A stretch of DNA of 64,000 nucleotides, from positions 620,001 to 684,000 of the forward strand of contig JAQGEQ010000316.1 in NCBI GenBank assembly GCA_034620365.1. Reading direction: 5' to 3'. Both the position numbers and the translations under genes were made by a program. The stretch's first letter is position 1; each line of letters starts with the position of its first letter. The notes beneath the pieces are model-generated. The model ran no database searches. It was given only the letters and a program-made list of their open reading frames with translations, and had not been told where the DNA came from. The DNA comes from Pegea sp. RAD2-039. Taxonomy: Eukaryota > Chordata > Thaliacea > Salpida > Salpidae. Positions 11,021-25,924 of this stretch are shown here, piece after piece.

Positions 11021-14000
11021 TTAAATCTTTTTTGTCTTTTTCTTCGAATTCTTTTTTGTCTTTTTCTTTTCAATTTTAACATTTTCTTCTACTGCAGGTC
11101 GCTTGTTACTAAAAAGAAAAGAAATCAATTAGCAAATAGATGAGAAGAGAAGGTTTATGAAGAAGAATTTCAAAAATAGCAATAAACAAATGTATTGAAA
11201 CGTCGACTTGTATTGTTTTAATCTTTTTAAAATGATGAATATTTATTTTTGCAAATTTCTTGTTACTTTATTATTAGTATTTCAAGCTTAGTCAATGTAA
11301 TAAAAAAAAACAGACAAATTAATCACAAAATGATCAAGAAATTGTCACTATCGCGTCGATGACGTCATCTCACCTCTTTACGCTGATAATATTCATTTTT
11401 TTGTTTCCGCTTGAAAGAGCTTTCTTCCATTCATTGTCATTACCTCCGATCTCATATCTACATCATCAAAATGATCAACCTCCCAAGACTTGATCTCACC
11501 AACTTACTGTTTGAGATCTGATGATGTAAGAAGATTCCCGATCTCTTCACGTCGCTTCTGATCTTCAACAGCAGCTTCTTCAAGTTCGATTTCCAGATCT
11601 TTATCCACGGGATCAAGTTGGATTGTGTGAGGATCTTTTGAGAGTCCCAAATCTTCAGCTAGACCTTCTTCGAAGCATTTGTTTAAAAATGAAGAAACTT
11701 TTCGCATCATTCTTTTCAATTGCGCCAAAATCTGTTTGAAATAAGTGACGTCATCATTAAATAAAAGTAGTGACGTCATCGAAGATTGAATTTTGAATTA
11801 AAATATTATTTTTTATTATAAATTCGATTTTATAATATTCATTTTTTCACTATTCATCAATCATTAGTCACATCATTAATCACTAATGACGTCATCAATC
11901 ACTAATGACGTCATCAACCACTAATGACATCATCACCTACCTCGGCATCTTTCCATTTCACTTCCTCAGCAATTTTCGAAACACTCTTCCGCTGCAAGCC
12001 GATTGCCAACAAAACCAACTGAAACAACAATTCGATACTGACGTCATCAACGCTCGCAATGACGTCATCACCTTCTCGCCATCCATCAACTTCACCGCAA
12101 GTCGATTTGTAAAGTAGAAGCGCGCGATCTGTGGTAAGAGATCAAGAATAAGGCGATAGACGCAGCCATCATTCGCATATTTCTCGATTCGTTGTAAATC
12201 GCGCGCTGAAAACGTCATCTGTAGTTGTGATGACGTCATCTGCTTTGCTTGTTGTTCTGATGATGTCAGAGGTTTGCTTCGAAGAATTTGAAGAGCAAGT
12301 GAAGATTTGAAATTCGAGAATTCAAAACCCAAAAGACCCAAAAGTCGTCGACTGAAATCTGTAAAACAGAAAGATCAGCATCGAGAAGATCAACATCGAG
12401 AAGATCAACATCCAGAAGATCAGCATCCAGAAGATCAACATCTTGTAGTACAAACCTTGAAAGTAGAGTTGCTGGTAGTGCTGATGAGGAGAGTTATTAA
12501 AGGTTCTGATCATCACACATGAATGTTCTGATGTTAGTTCATTGGGTCGTTGACAAATGTATAAAGGTTTAAACTCAAGACGTTGCCAAAATCTGTAGAA
12601 GATGAAGATCAGAAAATGAAGGTTAAAAGATGAAGATTAAAAGATGAAGATCAAAAAATGAAGGTCACCTAAATAGTTGATGAGTAAGTCCGAACGAGAC
12701 TCCAATATAATCCAACTTTTCAGCTCTTCTTTCACTTAACTTCCACAAGAGCGGAGGAAGATCAGTCCTTGGAGCAAGTTGCTCTTCCATAAGATCAACA
12801 TCTGCCACTTGAACATCCGCCTGAATCTTGTGATCTTCTTCATCTTCATCTATATCCATCATTTCACCCTCAAAATATTTCATCAGCATCTTCATCGCTT
12901 GCTTTCCATATCCCATTCCTTGATAATCAGGATGCGTCGCGATGCGAACGATACGCGCGCCACAAAGTTGAGGGAAATTGACATCTTGAAATTGCTCTGA
13001 GATCGTCCAAGGGATCAGATCACCAGCAGCTCGCTTTCCGCGTCCCTCGCTCTTCTTTACAGAGACCTCACTGATTCTACCTTCGAGACACACCTGCAAC
13101 GAGCGATGATGACGTCACTACATCGTTGATGACGTCATTACAGTAATGATGATGTCACAGTACCTGGAGGACGCAGAGGACTTCTGGAAGTTGAGACTTC
13201 TGAGATGATAAAGGAGGAACAAGACAAAAGATGTGATGAGCGGGAGCATCTGAGAGCATCTGAAGATCATTGGGAGTGTTCTGTGATACAAATGATCTTC
13301 GAATCATTGTTCGAGATGATGATGACGTCACCTTATAGTGAGATGAAACGTAAAGACTCATGAGAGTCTGAAGGAATCTTTCAGAGGCTTTGTGGTAACA
13401 GAAGAGTGTGTCTCTGTTCACGTAGAACAACTCGCATTTTTCTGGCGCTGGGAACCCCGCTTTGTAAGAGTCAAATGACGTCACGCAGTCGAGACATAGA
13501 AGCGAGTTAAGCCAAGCTTCGACTGGGTCTCCTGGGGCGTATCGAACTGATTCAGAAAGCGACAATTCAGTCAATTTGCGACCATTAGGTGACTGAGAAA
13601 GAAGTTTGTTGAAGATGAAGGAAACAGAAAGAAGTGATTTACTTACAGAACTTTTAGATCGTAGATCTTTAATAAGTTTCAATGATAAAGATCTTCCCGT
13701 TCCCTCATATCTACGAAAACACGATGATGACGTCATCGAGCGATGTAGTGATGACATCATAAACTCACCCGTTGATAGTTGATGACATAAAAGTGAGGTA
13801 GCGATGTGTATTGTCCCCGTTACCTAGCAACTGCTGGACCACTGTGAGAGGAATCGCGGCAGCTTCGTCGATCACTAGAAGCTCACAATTCGATAATTTG
13901 CTGGCATCAGTCGGATGGATGTACTACATGAAGTGATGACGTCATCAAGTGCTCGAAGATGTGACGTCATTGCTTACCTGGACTGTCTGTCGATGATCGC

Positions 14001-16082
14001 GAAAGACATTGACGCGAACAATCGATTTGTTAAAATCAGGGTTTGTTGATTGAACCAGTTCGTAGTCCAAGGTTTCCTGATCATATCGCGGTTAGAATCG
14101 CGCGCTGATGATATCATCAACTCACCTGGTATTCAAGTGCGTCGAAGCCACGAAGCAAAAATTGAAAAAATGTTTTGAGATTTTCGGGACTTGGTGACGT
14201 CACGTAGATGTTCGAATACTCGTACGCGATGGCAGTTGCTACTGACAACCCCAATGCTGCCGACTTGCCGCGACCACGAGCTGTAAGTTGATAATGACAT
14301 CATTGTTCGAGAGTTGGTGACGTCATTACCTGCTGTGAGAGCAACTGTGTGGTTCCAAGTTGACTTCTGAGTGATGACGTGAATGAAGTTGAGGAGGGTT
14401 TTAGCTTGATCGTAGGTCTTGCAGCAATTGACAATTGAGTAGGCAGGCTGTGTCCCCTAACATTTAAAAGTAATATTTAAAATTTGATGTTTAAGATTCG
14501 ATATTTAAAAACCAGAATCTACATCTTCTGGGTTGTTCTCAACTTAGATTTTAAATCAAAATAAAAACAAAAAGTTGAAATTAGAGATAATTTTGTTGCT
14601 GGTTCTAATTTCGGTTTAGTTGAGTTTTATAAATGCTGAAATCTTCAATCAGAAGTTAAAGGAACAAACCATCTCAACTTTACTGAACAATTTCAGTTCT
14701 AATGAATTGCTTCTTAGTACATCAGATCATACAGCTTAAAAAAGCTACAAATGTTGAAGACTAAATATTAGGATGATTTTCATGAAATCATAGCTAGTTG
14801 GTAACTTCATGTATCAAAATGTTGTTGTTTTTAGGATTATTTTACTTTTAATCTCTTCAACTTAATTCTTTATTTAAAACAAAAATTATTTATAATTATT
14901 ATTTGTGATAAATTAAAATAAATTAAAAAGTAAATGATTGCGGTTGAAATAGGTGAGGGTTAAGTGATTTTGATGATCTAAGATGTGAGATCAAGATAAA
15001 AGCATCAAATGATAACCTCTAAAGACTCCTTAAGATCCATCAAATCCTTCTCACTCTTAGTAAGAGCATCAGATGAAGACTTCGAAGGAAGTGCTTTAAT
15101 CTGTTCAACTTGAGAGGAGATTGGAAGAATTTGCAAATCATCATTGAGAACTAGACAGTTGCTACAAGATGCCAAAGATAAAAGAAACCTTTCATTAAAC
15201 CTTCCAACTACATCATTGTGAGATTCAGTTCGAAATCTTGAGTGAACATCCTGAAAACAAGATCATTAAAAACAGTGACATATGATGGTGACATCTTACC
15301 ATTGTCATGGTGTACAGTTGTCTTAGGGACTTCATTGAGCGCAGCAAGAAAATAATAATCCCGGAGCCTTCAACTGTTTCGATGGTTCGAGCTAACAGAT
15401 TGGGTGTTAGGGCTTCGAAATCCTAAAAGTGAAGATCGTTTGATCAAAAGATGAAGATCAGATAAAAGATGAAAATTACAAAATGAATTAAAGAATAATA
15501 AAAAAAGTTCAGATGAAGACTAGAATAAGATTAAAAGAAGATCAAAAGATTACTAAAAGAAGAACATATAAAGATTAGAAAAGCATCAGGAGTAAATCAG
15601 AAAAAGATCAGATAACAGATGAAGACTAGAAGATGTTCAAACAAATCGATGTCTTACTTGAAGGATACACATGCTATAAGTGTTTCCAAGTATCTTGTGG
15701 GTTTCATTGTAGTAGCAATACCGAACATCAGTTGAAACCACAAACAGTGAGAAAGGATCATCACTTTCCAGATTCAGGGTTCCACTTTTCACACTTTTTT
15801 GAAGCTGTTTCATTTTATTTCTTCGATTTCTGCAAAAAAATCTTTCTAAAATCCATTTGAATATTTGAAACAAACAACTCACGTGCTAAAACCTAATTCC
15901 TTCTTGTAGCACCACAAGACAGACATTTTAGGCTTGACTTGTGCTTTTGTCAACATGTGATGTAAAATCGGAACTTGGTTTCGACATTGGTTACCAACAA
16001 CAAAAAACATGGAACGTTGCTTAGTTTGTATTCCATTTTCAATCAAGATTCTAATTCTGTTGTCTACTTTTTTTCGATTCAT
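11021..16082 (-). CDS. NAT10: NAT10 / Kre33 RNA cytidine acetyltransferase
   Basis: ATP-dependent N4-acetylcytidine synthase of 18S rRNA and tRNA, acting in the nucleolus. It starts MNRKKVDNRIRILIENGI at 16082, followed by ILHHMLTKA and VLWCYKKELGFS, then YCYYNETHKILGNT. The helicase part has a Walker A (ARGRGKSAALG, about 14260), YVTSPSPEN and Walker B VIDEAAAIPL (about 13880). Next come YEGTGRSLSLKLI, SVRYAPGD, YVNRDTLFCYHKASE and LSDAPAHH. The GNAT core has VCLEGRIS, ASGDLIPW-like AAGDLIPWTISEQFQD and the acetyl-CoA loop HPDYQGMGYG. The tail is Lys-rich (KKKTKKNSKKKTKK), ending at 11021, with AATAAA 21 nt further on. About fourteen TGACGTCA copies lie in its introns and three in exons. Two other introns contain TGATCTTCATCT repeats or a 15-bp tandem repeat. 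Confidence 0.95.
11870..11945 (-). repeat. NAT10 intron: 19-bp tandem repeat built on TGACGTCA
   Basis: On the sense strand, just after the donor GAG|GTAGGTG, a unit of about 19 bp (TTGATGACGTCATTAGTGA and variants) recurs about four times. Two copies keep the exact palindrome (11887, 11906) and the others are point variants. The rest of the intron is plain AT-rich DNA up to the acceptor after 11746-11778. Confidence 0.75.
12359..12455 (-). repeat. NAT10 intron made of five 15-bp tandem repeats
   Basis: This 97-nt intron runs from AAG|GTTTGT to TTTTACAG and separates YQQLYFQ from DFSRRLLG. About 75 nt of it is five copies of a 15-bp unit, on the sense strand GATGTTGATCTTCTG with single-base variants. 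Flanking exons match the family, so this is an intron and not coding repeat. Confidence 0.85.
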
Positions 16083-17889
16083 CTTAAATAATATAATTAG
16101 CTAAAGATTTGACTAGTATTTGATCTGAAATTAGACTTATGGATAAAAGTTAACAAATTATATATAAATTTTGGATATGAGGAATATTTGAAATAAACAT
16201 AAAGAATGAAATAATAAAAGTAATTATTTAAACTGAATAAAATTAGAGAAAGTTACTGACATTTATTAAAGAAAAAAATTCTATTTTTCACAAAGAATAA
16301 GAAATTTATAAAATTGATTAAAACAAAATACAAATAGTATTTATTATAAAGAAATAATTCATAAATGGAACATTTTTTTGCAATAACATTTTTTCTTTTA
16401 AATAACTTACAAGTGGAACTATAAATGAAAATTAAAAACGTTTTTTAAAGATAAATTTCAAACCTTAAAAATCAGATTAAACTAAGTATAAAAACAAAAA
16501 ATAATTTAATAATTTAGAATAAGATCATACTTCGACATTTAATTTATTTGAATATTTAAATATAAAATATGAATATAATGATATAAACTAAATGAGATTA
16601 TCAAAAATTCAATTTTATAAACAAATATGCAATTTTATCAACTAAATATAATAATTATCAGATAAATTATTTATAAATTTTAATATAATAATTATGTTGA
16701 AAAATTGAATCAACTTAATAAAATAGTTTTTTTTTGCAAAAATTAAATTTATTAAACTTTTATTAAACAATTTTTTTTATACAATATTTTGTTAGGTATT
16801 TTTGAGATTTTTAAAGATATTTCAAATACTAATAAAGATTTTGCTCATGAGTATATGAATGAATAAAGATACAAAATTCATAAAATTATTTAACAAAATA
16901 TCTCCAGTTTGATAAAATATAAAATAAAATGCAAAAAGTTAAGATGAAAAAACATTTCCTGAATAAGTATTTAAATATAGATTGTATCTTTCAGTTTTCA
17001 AATGAAAACTTATAGTTTATAGTTTAAAAATTATATTTTATTAAAATATCTCCTTTAAAAATAGATTAAAAAACTTAATTAATGTAAAAAGAAAATTAAG
17101 AGTTACTCTATTAAAATATCCATCAAATTTTTAGAAACACAAAATAATCCAACATATAAAACTAAAAATTCAATAAAATAAATGAAATGCATTCAAATAG
17201 CTACAATACTATTTTAACCCATTAAAAAATCAGATTGAGACGTACTCGGCTAGATTTTCTTACTCTCAATTTTTTTTCACGTGGGAGCGCCTTATGTTCA
17301 TTTTAGACAAAGTACAATAAACTAATCGACGAATTTAGACTTTTATATAAAATACCTAAGTAAAATTTTAAATTTAAAGATTATAGATAGAAATGAAACA
17401 TATTGTAGAGTAAGCAATAAGAGCTTTTGAAATCAAAGTATCCTAACATAATTATCGAAGTATAAAAAAAAGAGATTGGAAAAGATTTGAATGTTCGAAA
17501 TAAAAGAGTATTACTAAATTGAGCAAAAATCATTTTATAATTAAAAAGTTATAAAAACTTGATGCAAAGTGTAAATTTATCAATTAAATAAATTTATTAA
17601 TAAACATATGAATTAAATAATTCAAACTATATATTTAGTTTAGACTTATTATCACTTTTAATTAAATGACGATTTAAATTATTGTTGATGAAGTATTTTG
17701 AACAATGCAAGATTTTTTATTTTTGAATTTTTTTTTATTCTTTATTTTTTTTCTCTTGTGAAGAATTTAAACGACAAAATTTATTACCTGTAATTTATTA
17801 TTTCATTATTTTGACTTAAGAACCAACTTTAAAAGCTTTTTTGTTTTATTTATGTTTTAATTATAATCTTCTATTAAAATATAAATTTT
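16083..17889. other. AT-rich intergenic DNA upstream of NAT10
   Basis: No gene or RNA was recognised. Directly before the NAT10 ATG the sense strand reads TTATTTAAG, which could be a splice acceptor. A short GC-richer patch at about 17235-17300 has no assignable function. Confidence 0.5.
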
Positions 17890-18436
17890 AGCTTACGCCG
17901 TTGCTTATTTATTTATTACAATAAATGCAAAGGAGGGTGCCTGAAGACAGCACCTCTCGCTAACACACATTGTCACAAATAATATCTATTACGTTAGAAA
18001 TACAGAAAACAAAAGATGAAACACATAGAATTTCGGTAGTCCTCTAAACATATTACAGTGGTATTATAGTAATATTAATAAAAAAAAGGAAAAATTCACA
18101 GTTTAGAAATGGCAATGCTGGCAATATTGTAATGGTTCAACTTCTTCTTGAACAACGCGATTGGTTCTGACATGACAATGTCTGATTGGCAGCTGGTTCC
18201 ATGTACTAATTGTGCGGTATGAGAAAAAATTCGCTCTGATTAATGTACCAGGTTATATAGGCTTATTAAGATGTATGTCTTCTGAGTTAATATAACTTGA
18301 GGGAAGGACTAATGAAGTTTTCTGACCCAAGTTTTCTCAGATGTTATAGAGTAAATCTATTAAGTGAATAAAGTCGTTTTTAAAGCTGTTTCTTTCGCTA
18401 TTTTCTGTTGCCGCTACAATTGTGCTGCTTTTGTTA
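17890..18436 (-). mobile_element. 3' end of a non-LTR retrotransposon (5'-truncated LINE)
   Basis: On the minus strand a peptide ANFFSYRTISTWNQLP can be read at about 18175-18230. This is the typical C-terminal signature of CR1/L2/Jockey-type reverse transcriptases (FFS-R-V-x-x-W-N-x-LP). It continues CHVRTNRVVQEEVEPLQYC to a stop. Downstream is a GGTGC/GCACC hairpin with loop (about 17935-17960) and an ATAAATAAATAA tail, features of a LINE 3' end. It abuts the duplicated Ly6-like fragment at 18436. Confidence 0.7.
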
Positions 18437-18850
18437 CTCTTAGGCAGTTTGTCACTGTACTCAGTGTCGTTCTGACAGCTCCTGTGACGCCAGCCGGTCG
18501 CAGCTGCATTATTTTGTCTGCATAGCCTTGCTAACGTAGATAGTGGAATTATGCTGCATTGGTAACAATTGAATTTCCATAATTTCTGCCCTTGCATGCA
18601 TGCATTGCCGTTCTCGGTCGAAGCAGGCAAACAAATCCTTCTGCAGATTATCTGGAGTCATCATCACCACAGCAGTAACACTTCAATGATGGTCCTAGAA
18701 AAATATCTGTGAAATATTTTTGCTAAAAACTCGACAAAAAACTCACCAGAATTTATAATGACTCTTAAAAAGATGATGAAAATAATTCTTCAAAACTCAT
18801 TTAAATATGATAAGGTTGGTATTTCACAGAAAAAATTATATAATATGTAG
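18436..18850 (-). pseudogene. Ly6-like gene fragment, copy 1
   Basis: On the minus strand ATGAGTTTTGAAGAATTATT (start at about 18800), an intron with GTGAGTTTTTTG, then SLKCYCCGDDDSR align at DNA level with exons 1 and 2 of the intact Ly6 gene at 23860-24649, but stops interrupt both parts. The following 200 bp contain NACMQGQKLWKFNCYQCS and have no counterpart in the intact gene. The segment is nearly identical to 26110-26520, and both copies end at the same bases, so this is a recent duplication or a mobilised unit. Confidence 0.65.
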
Positions 18851-20645
18851 TCCTGGGTATAATTACTGTCAGGATAGAGAATTCTTTTGATCTTAATTAT
18901 TATCCTATCTTATTAATTAAATCTTAAAAAAATATATCTTAACTCATATATCTCAAACTACTTCCCAAATGAGAGTTCAGCTTCACTATATGGAGTTCTC
19001 ACATTAAAAAGATATCATAAACCTTGAATATGTTCAAAGACCATCTCTAACCCTATTAGAAGGGTAACCATGATTTAGAATTTTCTTCCCGACTTTATCA
19101 CTACATCAGAATCTATCACTTTTTCTGGAAACTTGTTTAAAAAATTTGATTCAATTAGTTTTGTTAAGAAGCGATTTATAATGTTACAAGTTTCTTCATT
19201 TACTCATTCTGCTATTTTGTTTTCGATTTCAAATTATATTTACTTCTTCTCCTGGAGTGTAACAAATCTTACTTTTTTACTTTAGTGTATTCAAACTGTT
19301 ATTCTAAGACGTGTTCATCATCTTTCGGCAGTCATATGCTTTTGTGTTTGCTATAAGAGCTGTGTAATCCGGCAACTGTAGCTATGTGTCACATAAAATA
19401 AATGAATAGATTTAATGTCAAAATAAAGTAAATTGTGGCAAATTAAACCTAAATTATCTTGCTACTTTGTCTTCTGTATAAGATTATATTCAAATTACTT
19501 TTTAATAAAGTTTGTTTCAATTTTAAGTGAATTAAAAATAAGTTCTTTTGATGAGTTGTAGTTTTTCAAAAACTATTTAAGCTATTTGAAAAAAATGTTT
19601 GTAGTAATTGAAATTTAGTTAAATTGATTTAAAACAGTCCTTTTTCTGCCGACAGCTTTTTTCATTTAGCAAATTATAGAAATGAAAATAATAAATCGAT
19701 GTTTGGCATTTAAAAACGTTGTATGTAAAAAGCAAACAGTAAATTCTCCATTAGGATTTTCTCTTAAACCATTAGAGTATGTTCAAGTTTTTAGAGATTT
19801 TCTATTAAAAACATTTTCGTCTATTCTTAAGTACACATTGCTAAAGATTATATAATTAGCTATTCAATTCAGCACCTTCTTAATAAAAGTAATCACTGAT
19901 ATCAAGACATAGTTAGCATATTTTTCATCTAACTTTCACTTAATGCATTTTTTATCAAACTTTGTAGCATGAAGCATTTGGCAATTTGGAATACAAATGA
20001 TCTAAAAGAAAGGATGTCTGAAAAAATGAAAATGACTTTGACCTTAAGTAACTAGTTCCTTTAAACTTAGTTTGGAGTATAAAAGTTAAATAAAAGTATT
20101 ATTTTAGCGCCTTAACTTTTAAAAATTCATTTAGAGATTAAACAAGTCAAAAAAAATATGTCAAAGGTGCTAAAGAAAATCCATCTGGTACAAAAGGTTT
20201 CCAAAAAACTTTCAAACTTATACCTTTAGACTAAATTAAGTCGAGAAAGCATTTTTTAGCTTAATCTAAAATATAGATTTAGCTCTAAAGTTTCCCATGG
20301 CTTTCAAAAAATTAAACATTTTATAGAAACTTATCACATTTAAATAAATTGCTGATGTAAATGTAATAATAATGATTAAATAAAAAATTTGTACTAAATC
20401 ATCGTTTTAAAACATTTTCTGATTGCAAATTTTGATTTGTTTTTAAGAAATAATAAGATGTAATGTTGCAGTATAATTAAGACTTAATGTGAAAGGTTGG
20501 ATCAGAAATTAGTCATATAAAGACGACTAAAAGATAATTACCACATGTATAACTCCAATGTGGTCTAATTATTGCATTTTAAAGTTGAACTGGAAGTGAA
20601 ATTACAAACAAAAATATATGGAAAAGAAAACTGAAAATTAGAACT
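18851..20645. other. AT-rich intergenic DNA
   Basis: No supported gene. The stretch at 19320-19410, ending in AAAATAAATGAATAG, may be a retroelement tail, but no coding trace was found. Confidence 0.45.
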
Positions 20646-22575
<1,930 letters not shown>

Positions 22576-23859
22576 CTTTCCAGCTGAAACTTTGCTACAA
22601 ACCAATTAATTTAGAACTTGTATTAGATACTGACAACGCTACACTAATTGATCAACCACAGACTAGTTTTTTTACTGTATCTTGTAAATTCAATTCTGTA
22701 AATATTTGATCAATTTAATCATTTATAAAAAAGTTATAAATTTTATCGTTTTAAAAACCAACTTAAAAACAGTTTTATGTAACTACTAAAAACTAAAATC
22801 ACAGGAGTAAATTCAATTTTTATTGTCATTCTCTAAAAATAACTTCTTTAGCAGCTTTATTGCTATTATCAGCAAAATTTTGAAGCTGGCTAAAAAATGT
22901 TTACTTATTAAATTGCTTAATTTTCAAACACCCATTTTTCATGCTTTTGTTGAAAAATATGAATAATTATTTTAATTTAATCAACAACTAGTTAAACTTA
23001 ATTTACTTTTTTTATACATTTTATAACAAAAAGCTAAAAACTTAATGTAAAAACTATTAATTCTAAACTTTAACTAAAATAAAAATGTTTACAAACCTAA
23101 AGCTTTGTTAATAATCAACTTATTAAAAAAACTATAAAAAATGTTTGATAATCAGTTTAAAAAAAGTTGAATTTTTAAAAACAATGATATTTAAAAGCTA
23201 CAACTATCAACCACACTAAATATCAAAGGTCAAAATCTGTTTCGGTTGAATGAACACCAAAACGGAAACAACATTCAACGGCTTACAATAGTGACGTCTT
23301 GATAACAGAGCTGCTAAAAACTGTTTCTTCTTTATTTAAGAGTATCTGGCTAACCAAATTTCAATTTTTAAACCAGAATTTACAAAACAAAGTATAAAAA
23401 AAACTTAAGACTTTAAAGTATATCTACAAAACATATTTGTCTAATAAAGAACTTTTTCTTCATGACTAATTATAAACTGGAATTGTGGTCTACCTACATT
23501 TTGTAAAATTCATTAAACTAAAAAACATTTAGATCAACATTTGCTCAATTTTTTTAATTACAATTATTTTTTAAATTTAAGCTTAAAGAGTTTTTTTACT
23601 CAAAAATTTTTAAACTAATTAAAATCTATTTCTTATTTATCACTTCTACTAGTCAATAATTTAACATTTAATAACTAAAAACTGATTATCAAAAACTAAT
23701 ATTTGAAGATTTAATATTAGTTTTCTTATGCCACTAAACATTTAAAATTTAAACATAGAAATAAATTTGAATAGAAAATCTGGAAAACTATTGTGTGAGT
23801 AAATATTTTATTCAAGCATATTTACATTATCAAGAAAATATTTTTGGGAAATACCAACT
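22576..23859. other. AT-rich spacer
   Basis: No gene was recognised. TTTCAG lies 8 nt before the phospho-lyase ATG on the sense strand. Confidence 0.5.
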
Positions 23860-24649
23860 TCAAATCATAACTCTTTTCAGCAAAATGATACAAAAAAGTT
23901 GACAGAAAACCAAAAGATACAAATTTGGACCAATTATTTTGCTTTGGTTTTTTTCTGTTGACACTTTTGGTGTTGTTGTATTTAAAGTTTTTGCAGTTTT
24001 TGGTGGTGCTGTTGTCGATGGTGTTGTTGTTGTCGGTGGTGTTGTTGTCGATGGTGTTGTTGTCGATGGTGTTGTTGTTGTCGGTGGTGTTGTTGTCGCC
24101 GGTGGTGTTCCAAGAGGATTAAAACTTGATGGGACAACAGATTTTATCGTGACAGTGCTGGTTGTAGTTGGTTTTGCGGAAGATGATATATTGAAACAAA
24201 AATCTGTTAAAAAAGTTTTTTCAGAAAAAATTATGGCTTGTCTAAAAGTTATAAAAACCTGAATAGCATTGAGTTCTGCAAAGAATAGATCCTCGTATAG
24301 GTTTTGAGCATATTTCATTCATTTCTTTCAAATCTTTCTCTTTTCTTTTACAGTCAAGAGTAGTTTGGTTTATATTGCCTAATTAAAGTTAAAACTTAGT
24401 AATTGGAAAGTATAAATAAAAAAGCGACCTGTTTTCACAATTAATTTGGCGCAAACTTGTTTAGTCTTGCAATTAACAATCTGCAGATTATTTGAATTAC
24501 AGTTTTCTCTGCACTTGTAACACTTCAATGTTTGTCCTACAAAAATATATGTGAAATATTTTCCTTAAAAACTCGACAAAAAACTTACCAGAATTTATAA
24601 AGATTAACAAAAGTAAAAAGATGACAAAAAAAATCCCTTTAAAACTCAT
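23860..24649 (-). CDS. Ly6/uPAR-like GPI-anchored protein with Thr/Pro stalk
   Basis: Four exons are inferred. Exon 1 from the ATG at 24649 encodes a signal peptide (MSFKGIFFVIFLLLLIFINS). Exon 2 reads QTLKCYKCRENCNSNN, IVNCKTKQVCAKLIV. Exon 3 reads RNEICSKPIRGSILCRTQCYS, and exon 4 opens DFCFNISSS. About ten cysteines and the LxCYxC start with a late C-x-N fit the Ly6/uPAR three-finger fold. Exon 4 continues into a low-complexity stalk of TTTPPTTTTPST repeats (about 24000-24115), likely O-glycosylated. It closes with a hydrophobic tail (LYLLVFCQLFCIILL) typical of a GPI signal. Predicted role: a cell-surface protein of unknown ligand. Exon 2/3 borders are estimates. Decayed relatives lie at 18436 and 25386. 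Confidence 0.7.
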
Positions 24650-25385
24650 CTTAAGTTACCTGATCTATTATTTCATTAAAAGATATATATAAAAGTCGAA
24701 ATACTGTTATAAATATAATTTCTCAGAATTATTAAAAAAATTATGAAAAAATTTAATTTAACTAAGATATAAACTAATATACTAATTCTTCTAATCGTTT
24801 TTAAAAAGTTTCAAATTAACACTGCATAAGCGTACAATTTTGAAAGATTAATACTTGTTTACTGCTAGTTAAAACATTTTAGACCTTTTTATTGAGACTG
24901 ATATATTGGTGAATAAATAGGCTTTTGTTGCAAAGTAATGCGCGGTGAGTTTCGGATGTACAGGAAATCAATTTAAGAGAAAGATTTCAATAGATTACAA
25001 TATAAAAAAGTGAGTAAATTCAGCATGATATGTGTAATTTAAGCTTAATGTTATGCATGTAGTAGTTGAAGTACAAAAAATAACTAAGTAATATCCTTTA
25101 GGTCGGTCTAGACCCCTAAACTATAAAACCTTCACGAAACATTTTAAACAGCTAAAAATAAATCTTTTTACTTCTTTTTTAATTAAAGAGCTAAAAATAA
25201 AGATTTTAAAAGAGTTAAGGACTCATCTGCTTTCTAAAACTTTCTTGTGCTTGGTGGTTGAGGGTGATAACCGGTTGTCTGCTCTTAGCAAAACTAAAAA
25301 CCTTTTGCTTTTAACGTTTAAATATCTTATAAGATCAAATTTACATTCACACGAAGATAATAGACAAAATAGTAACTTTTAAGTT
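24650..25385. other. AT-rich spacer with inverted repeat fragment
   Basis: No gene. At about 25215-25260 the minus strand carries CCACCAAGCACAAGA and GAAAGCAGATGAG, matching 4207-4250, so this is a dispersed repeat of unknown type. Confidence 0.45.
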
Positions 25386-25924
25386 AATGCAGAAAAGTTG
25401 AAAGAAAACCAAAAACTAAAAGATACTTTATTGGACGAAATATTTTGCTACTTAAGCTTTTAGTTTTGCTGCTTTCAAATTTGTCGTAGTTTTTGATGAT
25501 GTTGGCTTTGATGTTGTTATTTTCATTGTTTTTCTTTTAGTCTTATTGCTTTTGGTGTTTCTCCATGATCAACAACTAGATTAAGGACTTGATTGGCTAA
25601 CAGTAATTAAAGTGACAGTTGTAATTGGTTTTGCAGAAGATGACATAATGAGACAAAAATCTGTTTAAAAAACTATATTACAAAAAAACTATGGTTTGTC
25701 TAGAAACATCAAAATTATAAAAACTTGAACAACATTGAGTTGTAAATGAATATTTACATATTCTTCGTGCATTTTTATAAGGTGTTGCTTTTATTGACAC
25801 AACTAAAAGAATATTTTGTTGCTCGTCTAACTAAAGTAATTAGAAAGCATAAATGAGAAACTGATTGTTGTTCTCATTATTTTGACGCAAACTTTTGTTC
25901 ATGTGAAAGTAATCTTTCGAAAAT

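Noticed and set aside
1135-12455. CRISPR-like repeats
   Set aside because: The repeats are contiguous 15-21 bp units without spacers, inside spliced introns of animal genes.
12307-12522. Plus-strand EDQHPEDQH repeat protein
   Set aside because: Antisense translation of the 15-bp repeat intron of NAT10.
23939-24262. Plus-strand Gly/Val-rich repeat protein
   Set aside because: Opposite strand of the Thr/Pro stalk. The minus frame has a signal peptide, a Cys pattern and a GPI tail, so it is preferred.
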